DNA of 64,000 bases, from NCBI GenBank assembly GCA_020073185.1, contig JAIQFT010000012.1, positions 1-64,000 of the forward strand. Direction: 5' to 3'. The notes under the pieces are model-generated. The model was not told where the DNA came from. It worked only from the letters and a program-made list of their open reading frames with translations, and did not search any database. Below are positions 10,310-19,569 of this stretch, piece after piece. The stretch is from Terriglobia bacterium (GTDB taxonomy: Bacteria > Acidobacteriota > Terriglobia > Terriglobales > Acidobacteriaceae). A program made the translations under genes and the position numbers. Position 1 is the first letter of the stretch. Every line of letters starts with the position of its first letter.

Positions 10310-10353
10310 TCCGCACCCTGTACGTCGTAGCGGGTGCGGATTACGAACGTAAT
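10310..10353 (+). promoter_or_regulatory. intercistronic hairpin between cyclase and FecR genes
   Basis: TCCGCACCC (10310-10318) pairs perfectly with GGGTGCGGA (10332-10340), and a second small palindrome ATTACG-AA-CGTAAT follows. There is no T-run, so this is more likely an RNA-processing or stability element than a terminator. Confidence 0.45.
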
Positions 10354-10426
10354 GATCCAGGGGGTTCCCCTTGGGAGACGATTTCAGATGGCCCGAAGCC
10401 GTTGTTGTAGAAGGGCAGGAACGAAA

Positions 10427-13400
10427 ATGACCAAGCAACGCATGCTGCTCCGGATCGTGATCGCAGTTCTGCTGGCAGGGATGGTATTGCCCGCGCACGC
10501 GGCCCCTGGCCCGAAGGAACCCGCGCCCAAGGTGGGGCAGAAGGCCGGCGCCGTCACCGCGCTGCTGCCGGTTGCCACCATTTCCCGCGGGACGGGCAAA
10601 GCTATGGTCACGAACCAGGCCAAGAAGGGCGACGAACTGTGGTGGAACGATCTGGTGAAGACGCAGAAGGGAGGCCGCGCCCGCATCACGCTCACCGACC
10701 AGTCGATCCTGTCGCTGGGCTCGCAAACCGACCTGAAAATCGTCAAACATGACACCCGCTCGCAGCAAACGGCGTTGCAACTGGTCGGCGGACGGATGCG
10801 CGCCGAAGTGTCGAAGATTACGCGCCAGGGGGGGAGCTTCGAGCTGCGCACGCCGACGGCGGTGGCGGGCGTCATCGGCACCGATTTCGGCTCCGATGCC
10901 TCGACCGTAGGTATCACCGTGTTCCTGTGCATTGCCGGCATCGTGCAGGTGGCCAACAACGATCCCAATGTGCCGGGTTCGGTGCAGTGCGTGCCGGGGT
11001 TGACTACCAGCGTCAGCGCCGGCAAGCCGCCCAGCATTCCCACCAACGCCACGCCGCAGCAGATCCAGCAACTCATTCAGGACACGGAACCGGCCATCAT
11101 CAGCGCCATGTCACCGAGCTCGGCCTTGCCGGGAACCACGGTGGACGCTTCCATCGGCGGCACCAAGCTGGGCGCGGTGAACGCGGTCAGCGTCAGCGGA
11201 ACCGGGATTACCGCGACCCTGTCGGGCGCGCCGACCGACACTGCGGTGACGGTCCACCTGGTCATTGCCGGCGATGCCACGCCCGGCCCGCGCACCATCA
11301 CTCTGAACAAGCCGAGTGGGGCCGCATCCGCCGCCGTATTGATCATTATGCAACCTCCGACCGCGGCGCAGAGCGGAGACTTGAAGAAGCCGTATCACGA
11401 TTCGTTCGACCAGGAACGACAATCGACCAAGGCGGGAATGACGGCTCTCATAGCCTCGGTGCAGCAAGCGGTGGATCAGACGCTGCAACAATTGCAGACC
11501 GCCAACCAGGGGAACGTAGTGGACTTGGGTCCAGCCACCGCTAGCCTGAACCAGCAGATCGCCGCCATTCAGAACCTGATCAACCAGGCGGGTGGGCAGG
11601 TGGACCAGGCGGTTAGCTCCGCCTTGGCGACGTTTGACACGCAATACATGGTCGCCTACAACGCGCTGCTGCAGCGCAATCCCGCAGGCGCGCCCGACGA
11701 CACCTTCAACCAGGCGTTGCAGGCCGCCTACAACCAGGTAAACGCCAGCCTGGGACAGGCTTTTGCCGACATCAACAACTCGCTAGGCAGCAACGCGCAA
11801 TCGGCCACCACTACCGTCAACCAGGTGCAGCAGACGTGGATGACCACGATTACCGCGGCCGCCACCGCGCCGCCGACGCCGAGGGTGAACAACTTCGAGC
11901 GCTCGATTGACTTGGGCGCGGCCTTCGGCGCCGGGATTCTGGCCGCCCCGGACGCGAGCAGTTCCGTAGGCAACTACGGCGCCACCGTGACCCGTTATTC
12001 GTGGGTACTGTGCGATTCCTCGTACAAGCCGGCACAGTTTGGAGTGCCGATCGCCCCCAACACGCCGGGATGCAACCCGCTCTCCGGCTACGTCTCCAGC
12101 ATCGCCGACTTCCCGTTCGCGACTTGCAACCTGACGCCGAACGACTACATCGCGCGCTTGACGATTACTGACAGCAACAACCAGCAGGCGGCAATGGACG
12201 TGAAGATCCACGTGCTGGCTGGCTCCTACGATCCTCCCGAACAGCGCGTTCGTAATCTGGCGGCGGCCTACAGCACGCTGCAGGTGGGGCCGTTCCTGGC
12301 CTTCTTCGACGAAACCGGGTTCTCCGGCTTCCAGGCCCTGTCGGAAAATGTGCGCAACACCTTCCCGAAACTGGCCTCGATGAACATCAACCCGCGCGTC
12401 TCCCAGGCCACCATTAGCTGTAACACTGCGGTAGTGCGCGCCGACTGGGTGCAGAACTACACCTACCAGGCGAGCCCGAACATCCCCTTCAGCCAGAGCG
12501 AGCAGTTGACCATCGGCATGACGCGCCGGCCGGGCAGGGACTGGTTCATCAACGATTTCCGCGGCGACAACGGCACCGTGCAGGGGCAGTTGCCGGGTCC
12601 GGCGACAACCGACAGCCCGCAACCCGACATGGTGGTCACTGCCGTGTTCGCTTCGTACGCCGGGGTGAGTTCGACCACCGGGCAACTGGTGCCGCCCGGT
12701 CCGCAATCGTTTACGGCTGTGGTCGGCAACGTGGGCGGCGCCGACTTGACGGCGGCCACGACGGTGCGCTTCGCGCTGCTCGATGCCAGTAACGCCGTGC
12801 TGACCACCGCCGATGTGCCGCTGACCCTGCCGCTCAGCACGAATGCCTCGCAGACGGTCACGGCCGCTCTCACCGTACCGACCAGCATCGCGATCGGCGC
12901 CCCGTTCCAGGTCGGGGCGACGGTGAACCCGGGGTGCACCGTGCCGGAGGCGCAATGCGACGCCGCCAACAGCGCGCTACAACCGCTGATCCTGGGCACT
13001 CCGATCAAGATCGCACAGGTGAACCCCCTGAGCTTCGTTGCCGGGGGCGCAACGCAGACATTGCAAGTGAACGTCAGCGACAAGGCGACGGTGCAATTGA
13101 ATCTGCCGCCGGGCATGACCACCAGCAGCCCGAATCCGCAGACGCTGACTGCCGCCGGAACCCTGACGTGGGTCATCCAGGCGACGCTGAACGCCTCCGC
13201 GGCAACCCCGCTGGCGCCGATGACGGTAACCAGCAACGTCGGCATCCCGATTGTGCAGGCGATCACGTATGCGCTGGTCGGGCCGACATTCGCCCAGACG
13301 GCCACGCCCGCGTTTCTGGCGGGCGGCGTGGCGCAGTCGCTGACGGTCACGGTCAACGTGCCGGGGGCGTACACGCTGACGCTGCCTTCAGGCATTACCA

Positions 13401-16400
13401 CTGCCAGCGCCAACCCGCAGACAATTACCAATGCCACGGGTGGCACGCTGACCTGGAACCTGCAGGCGGGCCTGGCGGCAACAACTGGCGCGTCGCTGGC
13501 AACGCCGATCACGGCCGGTGCGTATACCTTCAATGCCGCTTATTCCGTGGCCGCCCCCACATTCACACCCGGCACTCCGCCCTCCCTGCTGGCCGGAGGA
13601 TCTGCCCAGCCGCTGACTGTCTCCGTCAATATTCCGGGAACGTTCACCTTGACGCTACCCGCCGGCATCACCACCACCAGCCCGAACCCGCAGACGATTA
13701 CCACCGCCACCGGAGGCGCCCTGATTTGGAACCTGCAGGCGGGCCTCACGGCTGCTACGGGTACGTCGCTGGCCGCGCCGGTCACGATTGGCCCGGTCAC
13801 CTTTGGTGCCCCCTACACCGTGGCCGCTCCGACCTTCACGCCCGGCACTCCCCCGTCCTTGCTCGCCGGAGGACCTGCCCAGCCGCTGACCGTCTCCGTC
13901 AATATTCCGGGAACGTTCACCTTGACGCTGCCCGCGGGCATCACCACCACCAGCCCGAACCCGCAGACGATTACCACCCCTGCCGGCGGCACGCTGACGT
14001 GGGATATCCAGGCAGACTTCACGGCGCTGACCGGTGGGCCCTTCAGTACGCCGGTCACGATTGGCCCGTTCAGCTTCAATCTCACCTACAGCAACGGGGC
14101 GGAGGCGAACTACGTCATTCAGAGCGTGTCCTTCGCAGGGCATACGTCGCCGTACGCTGGGGCGCAGGGCTTCCAGGTGGGTGAGACCCTGATCATCAGC
14201 GCGGTCGTGGCCAACGTTGGCAATGGAAGTCCGACGGGCACGATAACCTTAACTGCGTTGTGCAGCGGGGGGCCAGCGGGGAACAGGGCCTGCACCGGTC
14301 CTTTCCCCGCGACGACCGTTTCGGCACCTGCGGCCGGAACCACTGTGACGGGTACCATTCCCACCATCCTGGACAGCTTCTTGCCGGGAACCTACACGGG
14401 TACCATTGCGTTGACAACGACTGTTCCGCAGAGTTCCACCGGCGACGACTCGCAAAGCGTGCCGTTTGAGGCAGTGGACTTCAACCTGGGGATCAATCCG
14501 CAGTTCTTTCCCGCGCAAAACGTGCTGGTCGGGGGCACGGCGCAGATGACGGTTGTACTGGACGAAACTGGCAACCCCACCCAGTTCCCAATGACGATAA
14601 CGGCGACCACCGACAACGGCGGCGTGCTGGTTGCGCCGGCATCGTCTACGATTTCGCCGGGCTCCCTGAACACCACCACGGGGGGATCGCCGGGCACGGC
14701 GGTGCCGGTCACGGTGGTGTACAGCGCCAGCAATCACGGCGTGACCAAGAACGCGACCCAGGTGCTGAACTACATCATCGCCAGCATTACCTCGACCAGC
14801 CTGTTCCTCAACGACACCGCCAATCCGCTGGAGGTGCAGATGGGCGGCGGGTCGGCTGGCAGCCCCATCGTTAACCTCAAGTTGAATTCGACGCCCTTCG
14901 GAGGCGCCAACAATCCGGCCACGGTCGCGGCGCCGGCGCCGGTCGGTGGCTTTACTTCCACGGTCGACGACAGCTCGACGACGACTGCCAGTGAGGGCGG
15001 CACCTTCCAGTTGCAGGTGTCGGCGGCCTTCGGTGCGACCCCAACCGTCACTTCGCTGCCGGTGGTTGCGACTTTGCCCAACAGCGCGCCCAAGGCGCAA
15101 GTCGCCTACAACCTGTTCGTGAAGGCAATCGGCGTTCCTGACCTGCAGGTGGTGAGCGTTACGCCGCCGCGCACGCTGAACGCTTCAACGCCATGGCTGT
15201 CGGGCGAGGGGCTGGATTTCACTGTGGTCGTAAGGAACAACGGCAATACCGCCAGCGCGGGGGGGGAAGCGCTCACCATGATGCTTAACGGCTATCAGGT
15301 GGACAACGGCACGATCACGGTGCCGGCGCTTGGGCCGGGCGCGACGTCGGCGCCCATCATTGTGCACGCAGTCGCCCCGAACATCGACTCATCAACGTTT
15401 ACCAGCTCCGCCGCGACGCTGAAGACGAAAGTGGATGCGGACGGAGTGGGCGACTTGAATTACGCCGACAACACGCTGACGCAAAGCGTTGCCACGGCAA
15501 ACTGGCACCTGACGGTGAGCGGCGCCGGGTCGGCCGATGCAACACCGCTGACCATCAGCATCTCCTCGGGGGGCACCTCATGGTCCAACCAGGCGCTGCT
15601 GCAAGGCACGATTGACAGCGGCGGTACTACCGCGCTGCTCTTCAACCCGACTTCCGGCGTGGTGAGCAATAAGCTGTCCATCACCGGCTTCGAGGCCGCG
15701 ACTAATCCCAACAGCTTCCTGGTTACGGTCTTAACCAGCGACAACACCATCCAAAACGGCTTCTACGTCGCGCAGGTAATCGTCCAGTTGCGGGACGTCG
15801 AAACCGTAACCGCGCAGCGGCAGGCAACGATTCACGTTAGCATTAATAACAGCTTTTCGTCTGCGCCGACCTATGCGCTGGGAATCGAGTGCTTGCACGG
15901 AGCCGCCCGCTGCGATCCGGGTGCGGGTACGCCGGTACCGATTCAAGTGAATGGCGGCCTGACCGAGCCATATACGGTAACCGTGGTTCCGAGCTGCACG
16001 CCGAACCCTGCCACTGGTCTCACCTGCCAAGGCACGGCGGATGTGGTGGTCACCGACGGCCCCAATACCGACACCACGCCGCAGCAGGTGAAAGGCCTAG
16101 CTTTCAATTTCGCCACTGCCTTCCAGCTATCGGCCAACCAGGATGCGAACGGCAATATCAATACCGGCCTGGCCAGCGGATATGCCATCAGCGCCAACGG
16201 CATCCAGCGCGCGGGCGCGACTTCACCCGACGCCGTCGGCCAGTCGGTCGCCATTCCGGTCAACGTTGGCGACATCAGCATTACCGCTAATACTGGCGCC
16301 AACAGTTGCACCGGCGTGGTGCCCAACGGAACGCCGCTACAACTGACAGTGACGTGGAATGTGCTGGGCGGCTTCAATTCGCCGTCGATCTCGTGGCAGT

Positions 16401-17722
16401 GGGAGGACGCCAACCACGCCCCGGTCGGGGCCACCCCCATCAGCTTTACCACCCCGAGCGGTACCAGCGCCTTCGGCGGCGGTACCTACACGTCGCTGCC
16501 TACCTTCACCCTGACCAATACCCTTGCCCAGGACGGGTTGGTCGGATACTTCTTTTCCATCACCGTCAGCAATGGGACCGCGAGCGCGACCAAGTACTTT
16601 CCGTTCTACTTTGACGCGTCGGTAAACCAGAACTTCTGCGGCGCGGTGGGAGGGGCGCGCGGCTTTTCGCGAGTCAGCGGAACCTGGAGCCGGAGCGCGG
16701 CCGGAAGCGGCGGCCCCATGGCCGCATCGTCGCGCCTGAGGCCGGGCGCGGCGGCCGCCGGGTCGGTTGACCTGCGTCTCAGTGCGACCGATGTTTCCTA
16801 TACGCCGTCGCTGCCGAAGTATGGCGACACCGTGCAGGTGCGCTTCCGGGTGCGCAACGAGGGTACCAGCGACGCCAAAGGCGTGCCCATCGCGCTGCTG
16901 GTCAACGGCGCGGTTGTGGCCAGTGACACCTTCGACGTGGCGGCGGGCCGCAGCGCACTTGGCGGGCTGCAGTGGAACACCACGGCGGCGGCCAGCCCGG
17001 TTATGACGCCGGCCCGCTCGGCCGCGGTGCGTCCGGGAAGAAGCGGACGTCGCGGCGGGATTGCCGCGGTTGCCGATACGGCGACCGACGACACCGCGGC
17101 GACAATGAGCGGCGTGGCGCGCCTCCATGCCGTGCTGGTGGTCGATCCGCAGCACACCGTGCTGCAGAAGACCACGCTGGAGAAGTCGGTTCCGCTGGCA
17201 CACTTCACCATGCGGAGTCCCAGCGATACCGCGATCATGGGTGCATCGGGCGGTTCGCAGCGCATCCTGCTGGAAATCCAGGAGGGCGCGTGCGCCGGTC
17301 TGCGCTTGGCCACCGGCGGCATCGGCCCCTGCGGCAGCGCCGATGTCGAGTTGACGATTGCGGACGTCGCCAAGGGTACGTACATGCTCAACACGATGAC
17401 CGGCATTGCCGACCTGGGCGCAACCTTTGCCGGAGCGCCCGCTGTGGGCGCCAGGGCAGGGTTTAGCTCGGAGTTGGCCGGCCTCGCCGGGCACAGCTAC
17501 GCGGTGCAGGTTAGCGGCGGGCGGACGGCGCTGATCACCATCGATTCGATCCGCAATCCTGGGCAGCTTGACGCCGCCACGCGCGCCGTCTTCCGCAACA
17601 GCGCGATCCGCGTCATGCGTGGCCTGGGTTCTGATTCCGGAGCTGCCGCGACCGGCGATGTGGCGAGAGGCATTCGCGGCGGGCCGACGGTGTTCGTGCA
17701 GTTGACCGTGCAGGCGCAGTAA
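10427..17722 (+). CDS. giant secreted FecR-domain protein with CARDB-like and tandem repeats
   Basis: 2431 residues from ATG 10427, chosen because AGGA lies six bases upstream and the signal peptide MLLRIVIAVLLAGMVLPAHA starts at once; an in-frame GTG at 10334 gives an implausible 31-residue extension. A FecR domain covers about residues 40-190 (GDELWWNDLVKTQKGGRARI, FELRTPTAVAGVIGTDFG). Then come an IPT/TIG-like segment, a helical region, and a long array of beta-sandwich domains. CARDB-like domains appear around residues 730-850, 1240-1340, 1590-1680 and 2120-2190 (VRFRVRNEGTSDAKGV). Four repeats of about 91 residues lie at about 860-1225. It probably sits in the periplasm or at the surface, and through its FecR domain could pass envelope signals to the adjacent cyclase. 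The partners are not shown by sequence. Confidence 0.8.
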   Translation: MTKQRMLLRIVIAVLLAGMVLPAHAAPGPKEPAPKVGQKAGAVTALLPVATISRGTGKAMVTNQAKKGDELWWNDLVKTQKGGRARITLTDQSILSLGSQTDLKIVKHDTRSQQTALQLVGGRMRAEVSKITRQGGSFELRTPTAVAGVIGTDFGSDASTVGITVFLCIAGIVQVANNDPNVPGSVQCVPGLTTSVSAGKPPSIPTNATPQQIQQLIQDTEPAIISAMSPSSALPGTTVDASIGGTKLGAVNAVSVSGTGITATLSGAPTDTAVTVHLVIAGDATPGPRTITLNKPSGAASAAVLIIMQPPTAAQSGDLKKPYHDSFDQERQSTKAGMTALIASVQQAVDQTLQQLQTANQGNVVDLGPATASLNQQIAAIQNLINQAGGQVDQAVSSALATFDTQYMVAYNALLQRNPAGAPDDTFNQALQAAYNQVNASLGQAFADINNSLGSNAQSATTTVNQVQQTWMTTITAAATAPPTPRVNNFERSIDLGAAFGAGILAAPDASSSVGNYGATVTRYSWVLCDSSYKPAQFGVPIAPNTPGCNPLSGYVSSIADFPFATCNLTPNDYIARLTITDSNNQQAAMDVKIHVLAGSYDPPEQRVRNLAAAYSTLQVGPFLAFFDETGFSGFQALSENVRNTFPKLASMNINPRVSQATISCNTAVVRADWVQNYTYQASPNIPFSQSEQLTIGMTRRPGRDWFINDFRGDNGTVQGQLPGPATTDSPQPDMVVTAVFASYAGVSSTTGQLVPPGPQSFTAVVGNVGGADLTAATTVRFALLDASNAVLTTADVPLTLPLSTNASQTVTAALTVPTSIAIGAPFQVGATVNPGCTVPEAQCDAANSALQPLILGTPIKIAQVNPLSFVAGGATQTLQVNVSDKATVQLNLPPGMTTSSPNPQTLTAAGTLTWVIQATLNASAATPLAPMTVTSNVGIPIVQAITYALVGPTFAQTATPAFLAGGVAQSLTVTVNVPGAYTLTLPSGITTASANPQTITNATGGTLTWNLQAGLAATTGASLATPITAGAYTFNAAYSVAAPTFTPGTPPSLLAGGSAQPLTVSVNIPGTFTLTLPAGITTTSPNPQTITTATGGALIWNLQAGLTAATGTSLAAPVTIGPVTFGAPYTVAAPTFTPGTPPSLLAGGPAQPLTVSVNIPGTFTLTLPAGITTTSPNPQTITTPAGGTLTWDIQADFTALTGGPFSTPVTIGPFSFNLTYSNGAEANYVIQSVSFAGHTSPYAGAQGFQVGETLIISAVVANVGNGSPTGTITLTALCSGGPAGNRACTGPFPATTVSAPAAGTTVTGTIPTILDSFLPGTYTGTIALTTTVPQSSTGDDSQSVPFEAVDFNLGINPQFFPAQNVLVGGTAQMTVVLDETGNPTQFPMTITATTDNGGVLVAPASSTISPGSLNTTTGGSPGTAVPVTVVYSASNHGVTKNATQVLNYIIASITSTSLFLNDTANPLEVQMGGGSAGSPIVNLKLNSTPFGGANNPATVAAPAPVGGFTSTVDDSSTTTASEGGTFQLQVSAAFGATPTVTSLPVVATLPNSAPKAQVAYNLFVKAIGVPDLQVVSVTPPRTLNASTPWLSGEGLDFTVVVRNNGNTASAGGEALTMMLNGYQVDNGTITVPALGPGATSAPIIVHAVAPNIDSSTFTSSAATLKTKVDADGVGDLNYADNTLTQSVATANWHLTVSGAGSADATPLTISISSGGTSWSNQALLQGTIDSGGTTALLFNPTSGVVSNKLSITGFEAATNPNSFLVTVLTSDNTIQNGFYVAQVIVQLRDVETVTAQRQATIHVSINNSFSSAPTYALGIECLHGAARCDPGAGTPVPIQVNGGLTEPYTVTVVPSCTPNPATGLTCQGTADVVVTDGPNTDTTPQQVKGLAFNFATAFQLSANQDANGNINTGLASGYAISANGIQRAGATSPDAVGQSVAIPVNVGDISITANTGANSCTGVVPNGTPLQLTVTWNVLGGFNSPSISWQWEDANHAPVGATPISFTTPSGTSAFGGGTYTSLPTFTLTNTLAQDGLVGYFFSITVSNGTASATKYFPFYFDASVNQNFCGAVGGARGFSRVSGTWSRSAAGSGGPMAASSRLRPGAAAAGSVDLRLSATDVSYTPSLPKYGDTVQVRFRVRNEGTSDAKGVPIALLVNGAVVASDTFDVAAGRSALGGLQWNTTAAASPVMTPARSAAVRPGRSGRRGGIAAVADTATDDTAATMSGVARLHAVLVVDPQHTVLQKTTLEKSVPLAHFTMRSPSDTAIMGASGGSQRILLEIQEGACAGLRLATGGIGPCGSADVELTIADVAKGTYMLNTMTGIADLGATFAGAPAVGARAGFSSELAGLAGHSYAVQVSGGRTALITIDSIRNPGQLDAATRAVFRNSAIRVMRGLGSDSGAAATGDVARGIRGGPTVFVQLTVQAQ
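13004..14100 (+). repeat. four tandem 273-bp repeats within the FecR gene
   Basis: The last two copies start near 13562 and 13835 (exactly 273 bases apart) and are nearly identical over long runs, including VSVNIPGTFTLTLPAGITTT. Two earlier copies are more diverged. Recent duplication or homogenisation of the 3' copies is implied. Confidence 0.8.
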
Positions 17723-17742
17723 CCCTGCCTCGCATCACCATT

Positions 17743-17773
17743 CCCCGGCCGTCTGCGCGCGGCCGGGGCTTTT
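17743..17773 (+). terminator. intrinsic terminator after the FecR gene
   Basis: CCCCGGCCG (17743-17751) pairs with CGGCCGGGG (17760-17768), followed by CTTTT. It lies 21 bases after the FecR stop and so ends the barrel-cyclase-FecR unit. Confidence 0.75.
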
Positions 17774-17847
17774 CATGTGCGCCGCAAATCCGCCCATCGG
17801 GTGACCGGAGTAGAATGAGCGGCATCTCAACAGTGAGAGGAATTCAT

Positions 17848-18405
17848 ATGCGCAGGTTCGTGCTCGCCCTCGCCATCCTGGCCGCCTTCGGTCTCAGTTC
17901 CTGGCTTGCCGCCGCCCAGCAGGACCCCTATTCGCCGGGGTCCACCCAGGAACAACCGAAGAAGGACCAGAACAAAGACAAGAAGGATAAGAAAGACAAG
18001 AAGAAGAAGGACAAGGCGAAGGCCGAGGATGCCTACGACAGCGCCGTGTTCTCCCAGGCGGTGGCGAACAACGTGCTGAACGACCTGCGCGACGGCCTGG
18101 AAGGTCACAGCCAGCGCCTGCTGCTGTCCGCCTTCGACCAGGACAAGATGGACGGCTACCTGACCTTCGAAGACCAAATCGACGCCATGATGCAGCGCTA
18201 CGATTCCTTCCGCGTGCACTTCCGCATCACGCAGAGCACCGTCGAGGGCTCCAAGGGCGTGGTGCTGGTGGATTTTGAAATGGAGGAGATCCCGCGCGCC
18301 GGGGGTACCCCCATCCGCCGCAACGGCCAGTTGAAGTTCGAGATGGAGCGCGGACGCAAGGGATGGAAGATCGTGGACTTTAATCCGAGAGGGTTCTTTT
18401 CGTAG
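17848..18405 (+). CDS. small secreted protein with Lys/Asp-rich linker
   Basis: 185 residues from ATG 17848 (GAGAGG upstream; residues before this in frame lack signal character). A signal peptide (MRRFVLALAILAAFGLSSWL) is followed by an extreme Lys/Asp-rich tract (KKDQNKDKKDKKDKKKKDKA, about residues 32-55) and a globular C-terminal domain with FRVHFRITQSTVEG and KFEMERGRKGWKIVDFNPRG, a fold reminiscent of NTF2-like or LolA-like small domains. No named family is assigned. A TAGAAT -10-like box lies at 17811-17816. It runs into a Nudix gene 11 bases downstream. Confidence 0.7.
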   Translation: MRRFVLALAILAAFGLSSWLAAAQQDPYSPGSTQEQPKKDQNKDKKDKKDKKKKDKAKAEDAYDSAVFSQAVANNVLNDLRDGLEGHSQRLLLSAFDQDKMDGYLTFEDQIDAMMQRYDSFRVHFRITQSTVEGSKGVVLVDFEMEEIPRAGGTPIRRNGQLKFEMERGRKGWKIVDFNPRGFFS

Positions 18406-18418
18406 CTGTCAGCTTCAT
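18405..18418 (+). repeat. two heptamers between stop and next start
   Basis: GCTGTCA and GCTTCAT fill the gap between the TAG (18403-18405) and the Nudix ATG at 18417. Only two units, listed because they match the style and word (GCTGACA/GCTGATA) of the array at 31091. Confidence 0.35.
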
Positions 18419-18851
18419 GAAACGTGATTATCCGGATCGGCCGCTGGTCGGCGTGGGTGCGGTGATCGTGCGCGACCACCGCGTGGTGGTGGTGCAGCGC
18501 TCCGCCGAGCCGCTGAAGGGGCACTGGTCCATTCCCGGCGGCGCGCTCGAGGTTGGCGAAACCCTGCGCCAGGGCGCCGCCCGCGAGGCACTGGAGGAAA
18601 CCGGGTTGCAGATCGAGGCGTTCGACGTGCTCGATGTTTTCGACAGCATCTACCGCGACCACGAAGGCCGTGCCCGCTATCACTACGTGCTGATCGACTT
18701 TTTCTGTCGCGCGGTGAGCGGCGAACTCAGGGCCGGTGGCGATGCTGCGCAAGCAAGGTGGATCACGCGCGAAGAGGTGGCGAATTTCGCGATCACCGAA
18801 ACGGCGCAGAAGGTGATTTGCAAGGCGCTGGACCGGGAACAGGTTCAGTAG
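18417..18851 (+). CDS. Nudix hydrolase
   Basis: 144 residues. The Nudix box is intact: GGALEVGETLRQGAAREALE followed by ETGL matches GX5EX7REXXEEXG. The N-terminus GVGAVIVRDHRVVVVQRSAE is the usual substrate-binding strand of the ADP-ribose pyrophosphatase/MutT-like subgroup, so it likely cleaves a nucleoside diphosphate derivative in the cytoplasm. The exact substrate cannot be told. It starts 11 bases after the preceding gene, with no obvious separate promoter. Confidence 0.9.
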   Translation: MKRDYPDRPLVGVGAVIVRDHRVVVVQRSAEPLKGHWSIPGGALEVGETLRQGAAREALEETGLQIEAFDVLDVFDSIYRDHEGRARYHYVLIDFFCRAVSGELRAGGDAAQARWITREEVANFAITETAQKVICKALDREQVQ

Positions 18852-19052
18852 CCGATGTCATCCCGAGCGAGGAAGGGCTCCCACGCGTTTCTACCGGGGT
18901 TCCCAGCACGCCTGTCTTTCGCGTGCTGGGGTGGCCGTGCCCGGGAACCCCGAGTCGAGGGATCTGGGTGTTCCCTCTCTCGGCTACACCAATTCTGAAA
19001 CTGCTCTGATCGTTGAAATTTGTTCTAACCAACGCGACCAACGACGCTTCCC

Positions 19053-19096
19053 AAAACAAAGCGACCCGCGGCTCGATTGCGGCACGCGGGTCGCCG
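19053..19096 (-). terminator. minus-strand intrinsic terminator
   Basis: GCGACCCGCG pairs perfectly with CGCGGGTCGC (19062-19071 and 19084-19093 on the plus strand). On the minus strand the stem is followed at once by TTTGTTTT. On the plus strand no T-run follows, so the direction is minus. Confidence 0.7.
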
Positions 19097-19262
19097 GTAG
19101 TCTGTTGAGATTGGCCTGAGGCGGTCACTCTAATCGTTGCCCGGCGCGGCTTGCTGCCTGGGGCGACTGCGACCTGTGAGCCTCCGGGACTCCAGCACTG
19201 CTCTGGAGTGGCGTTTGGGCCAAACACACCGGAACTAGAGGTTTGGTTTAGAGCGTACCGCT

Positions 19263-19310
19263 CTAAGCCTCAGACACCTCACTGCGGTTTTGTATATGAC
19301 TGTCAATCAT
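19263..19310 (-). CDS. 15-codon ORF behind an extended Shine-Dalgarno
   Basis: ATG at 19310-19308, stop TAG at 19265-19263, encoding MIDSHIQNRSEVSEA. It lies 12 bases after AGGAGG within the 18-base rRNA-complementary tract, and a hairpin overlaps its stop. Could be a leader peptide or a chance frame; homology unknown. Confidence 0.3.
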   Translation of the reverse strand: MIDSHIQNRSEVSEA

Positions 19311-19454
19311 TGACCTGGACCACCTCCTTTCTCAGTGTGCGGCCAGATTAATACACGCCGCAGGACGCCGTCAAATTCGGCTGGGCTCGCCTTCATTACT
19401 GTTCAGGTGCTGCTTTGGCGGGTTCGGGCGCGGAATTTGCTTGATTTCCCCATT

Positions 19455-19546
19455 GTCGAATTGACGAATTCCGGAATCGCGAAAATGGAAATCGAGATTC
19501 GCGTTTCATTCTGCAATTCGTCGATTCTGTAATTCGTCAATTGCGC
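19455..19546. repeat. inverted pair of octamer arrays upstream of ZIP gene
   Basis: Left arm: GTCGAATT, GACGAATT, CCGGAATC (19455-19478). Right arm: AATTCGTC, GATTCTGT, AATTCGTC, AATTGCGC (19515-19546). The arms are reverse complements in style (GACGAATT/AATTCGTC), so a hairpin can form just before the gene at 19570. Confidence 0.65.
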
Positions 19547-19569
19547 TCTGTTATCCTGCTCCCTTCCCG

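Larger units (their letters stand above)
19050..19340 (-). ncRNA. candidate structured small RNA with ultra-long Shine-Dalgarno and terminator
   Basis: On the minus strand this gap ends in a strong intrinsic terminator (19053-19096). Upstream of it are several hairpins: TTAGAGC/GCTCTAA (around 19248-19267), GTTTGG/CCAAAC, ACTCCAG/CTGGAGT, and a possible closing pair of CTGAGGC with GCCTCAG (19267-19273 with 19116-19122). At 19315-19332 the minus strand reads AGAAAGGAGGTGGTCCAG, complementary to the whole 16S rRNA 3' end apart from one G-U pair, followed by a 15-codon ORF at 19310-19263. No protein-coding gene follows in that direction. 6S RNA or a leader-type RNA are possible; neither is established. 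Confidence 0.45.

Noticed and set aside
19315-19332. 16S rRNA 3' end fragment on the plus strand
   Set aside because: Only 18 bases match and the upstream rRNA helix is absent. A long Shine-Dalgarno on the minus strand explains it better.
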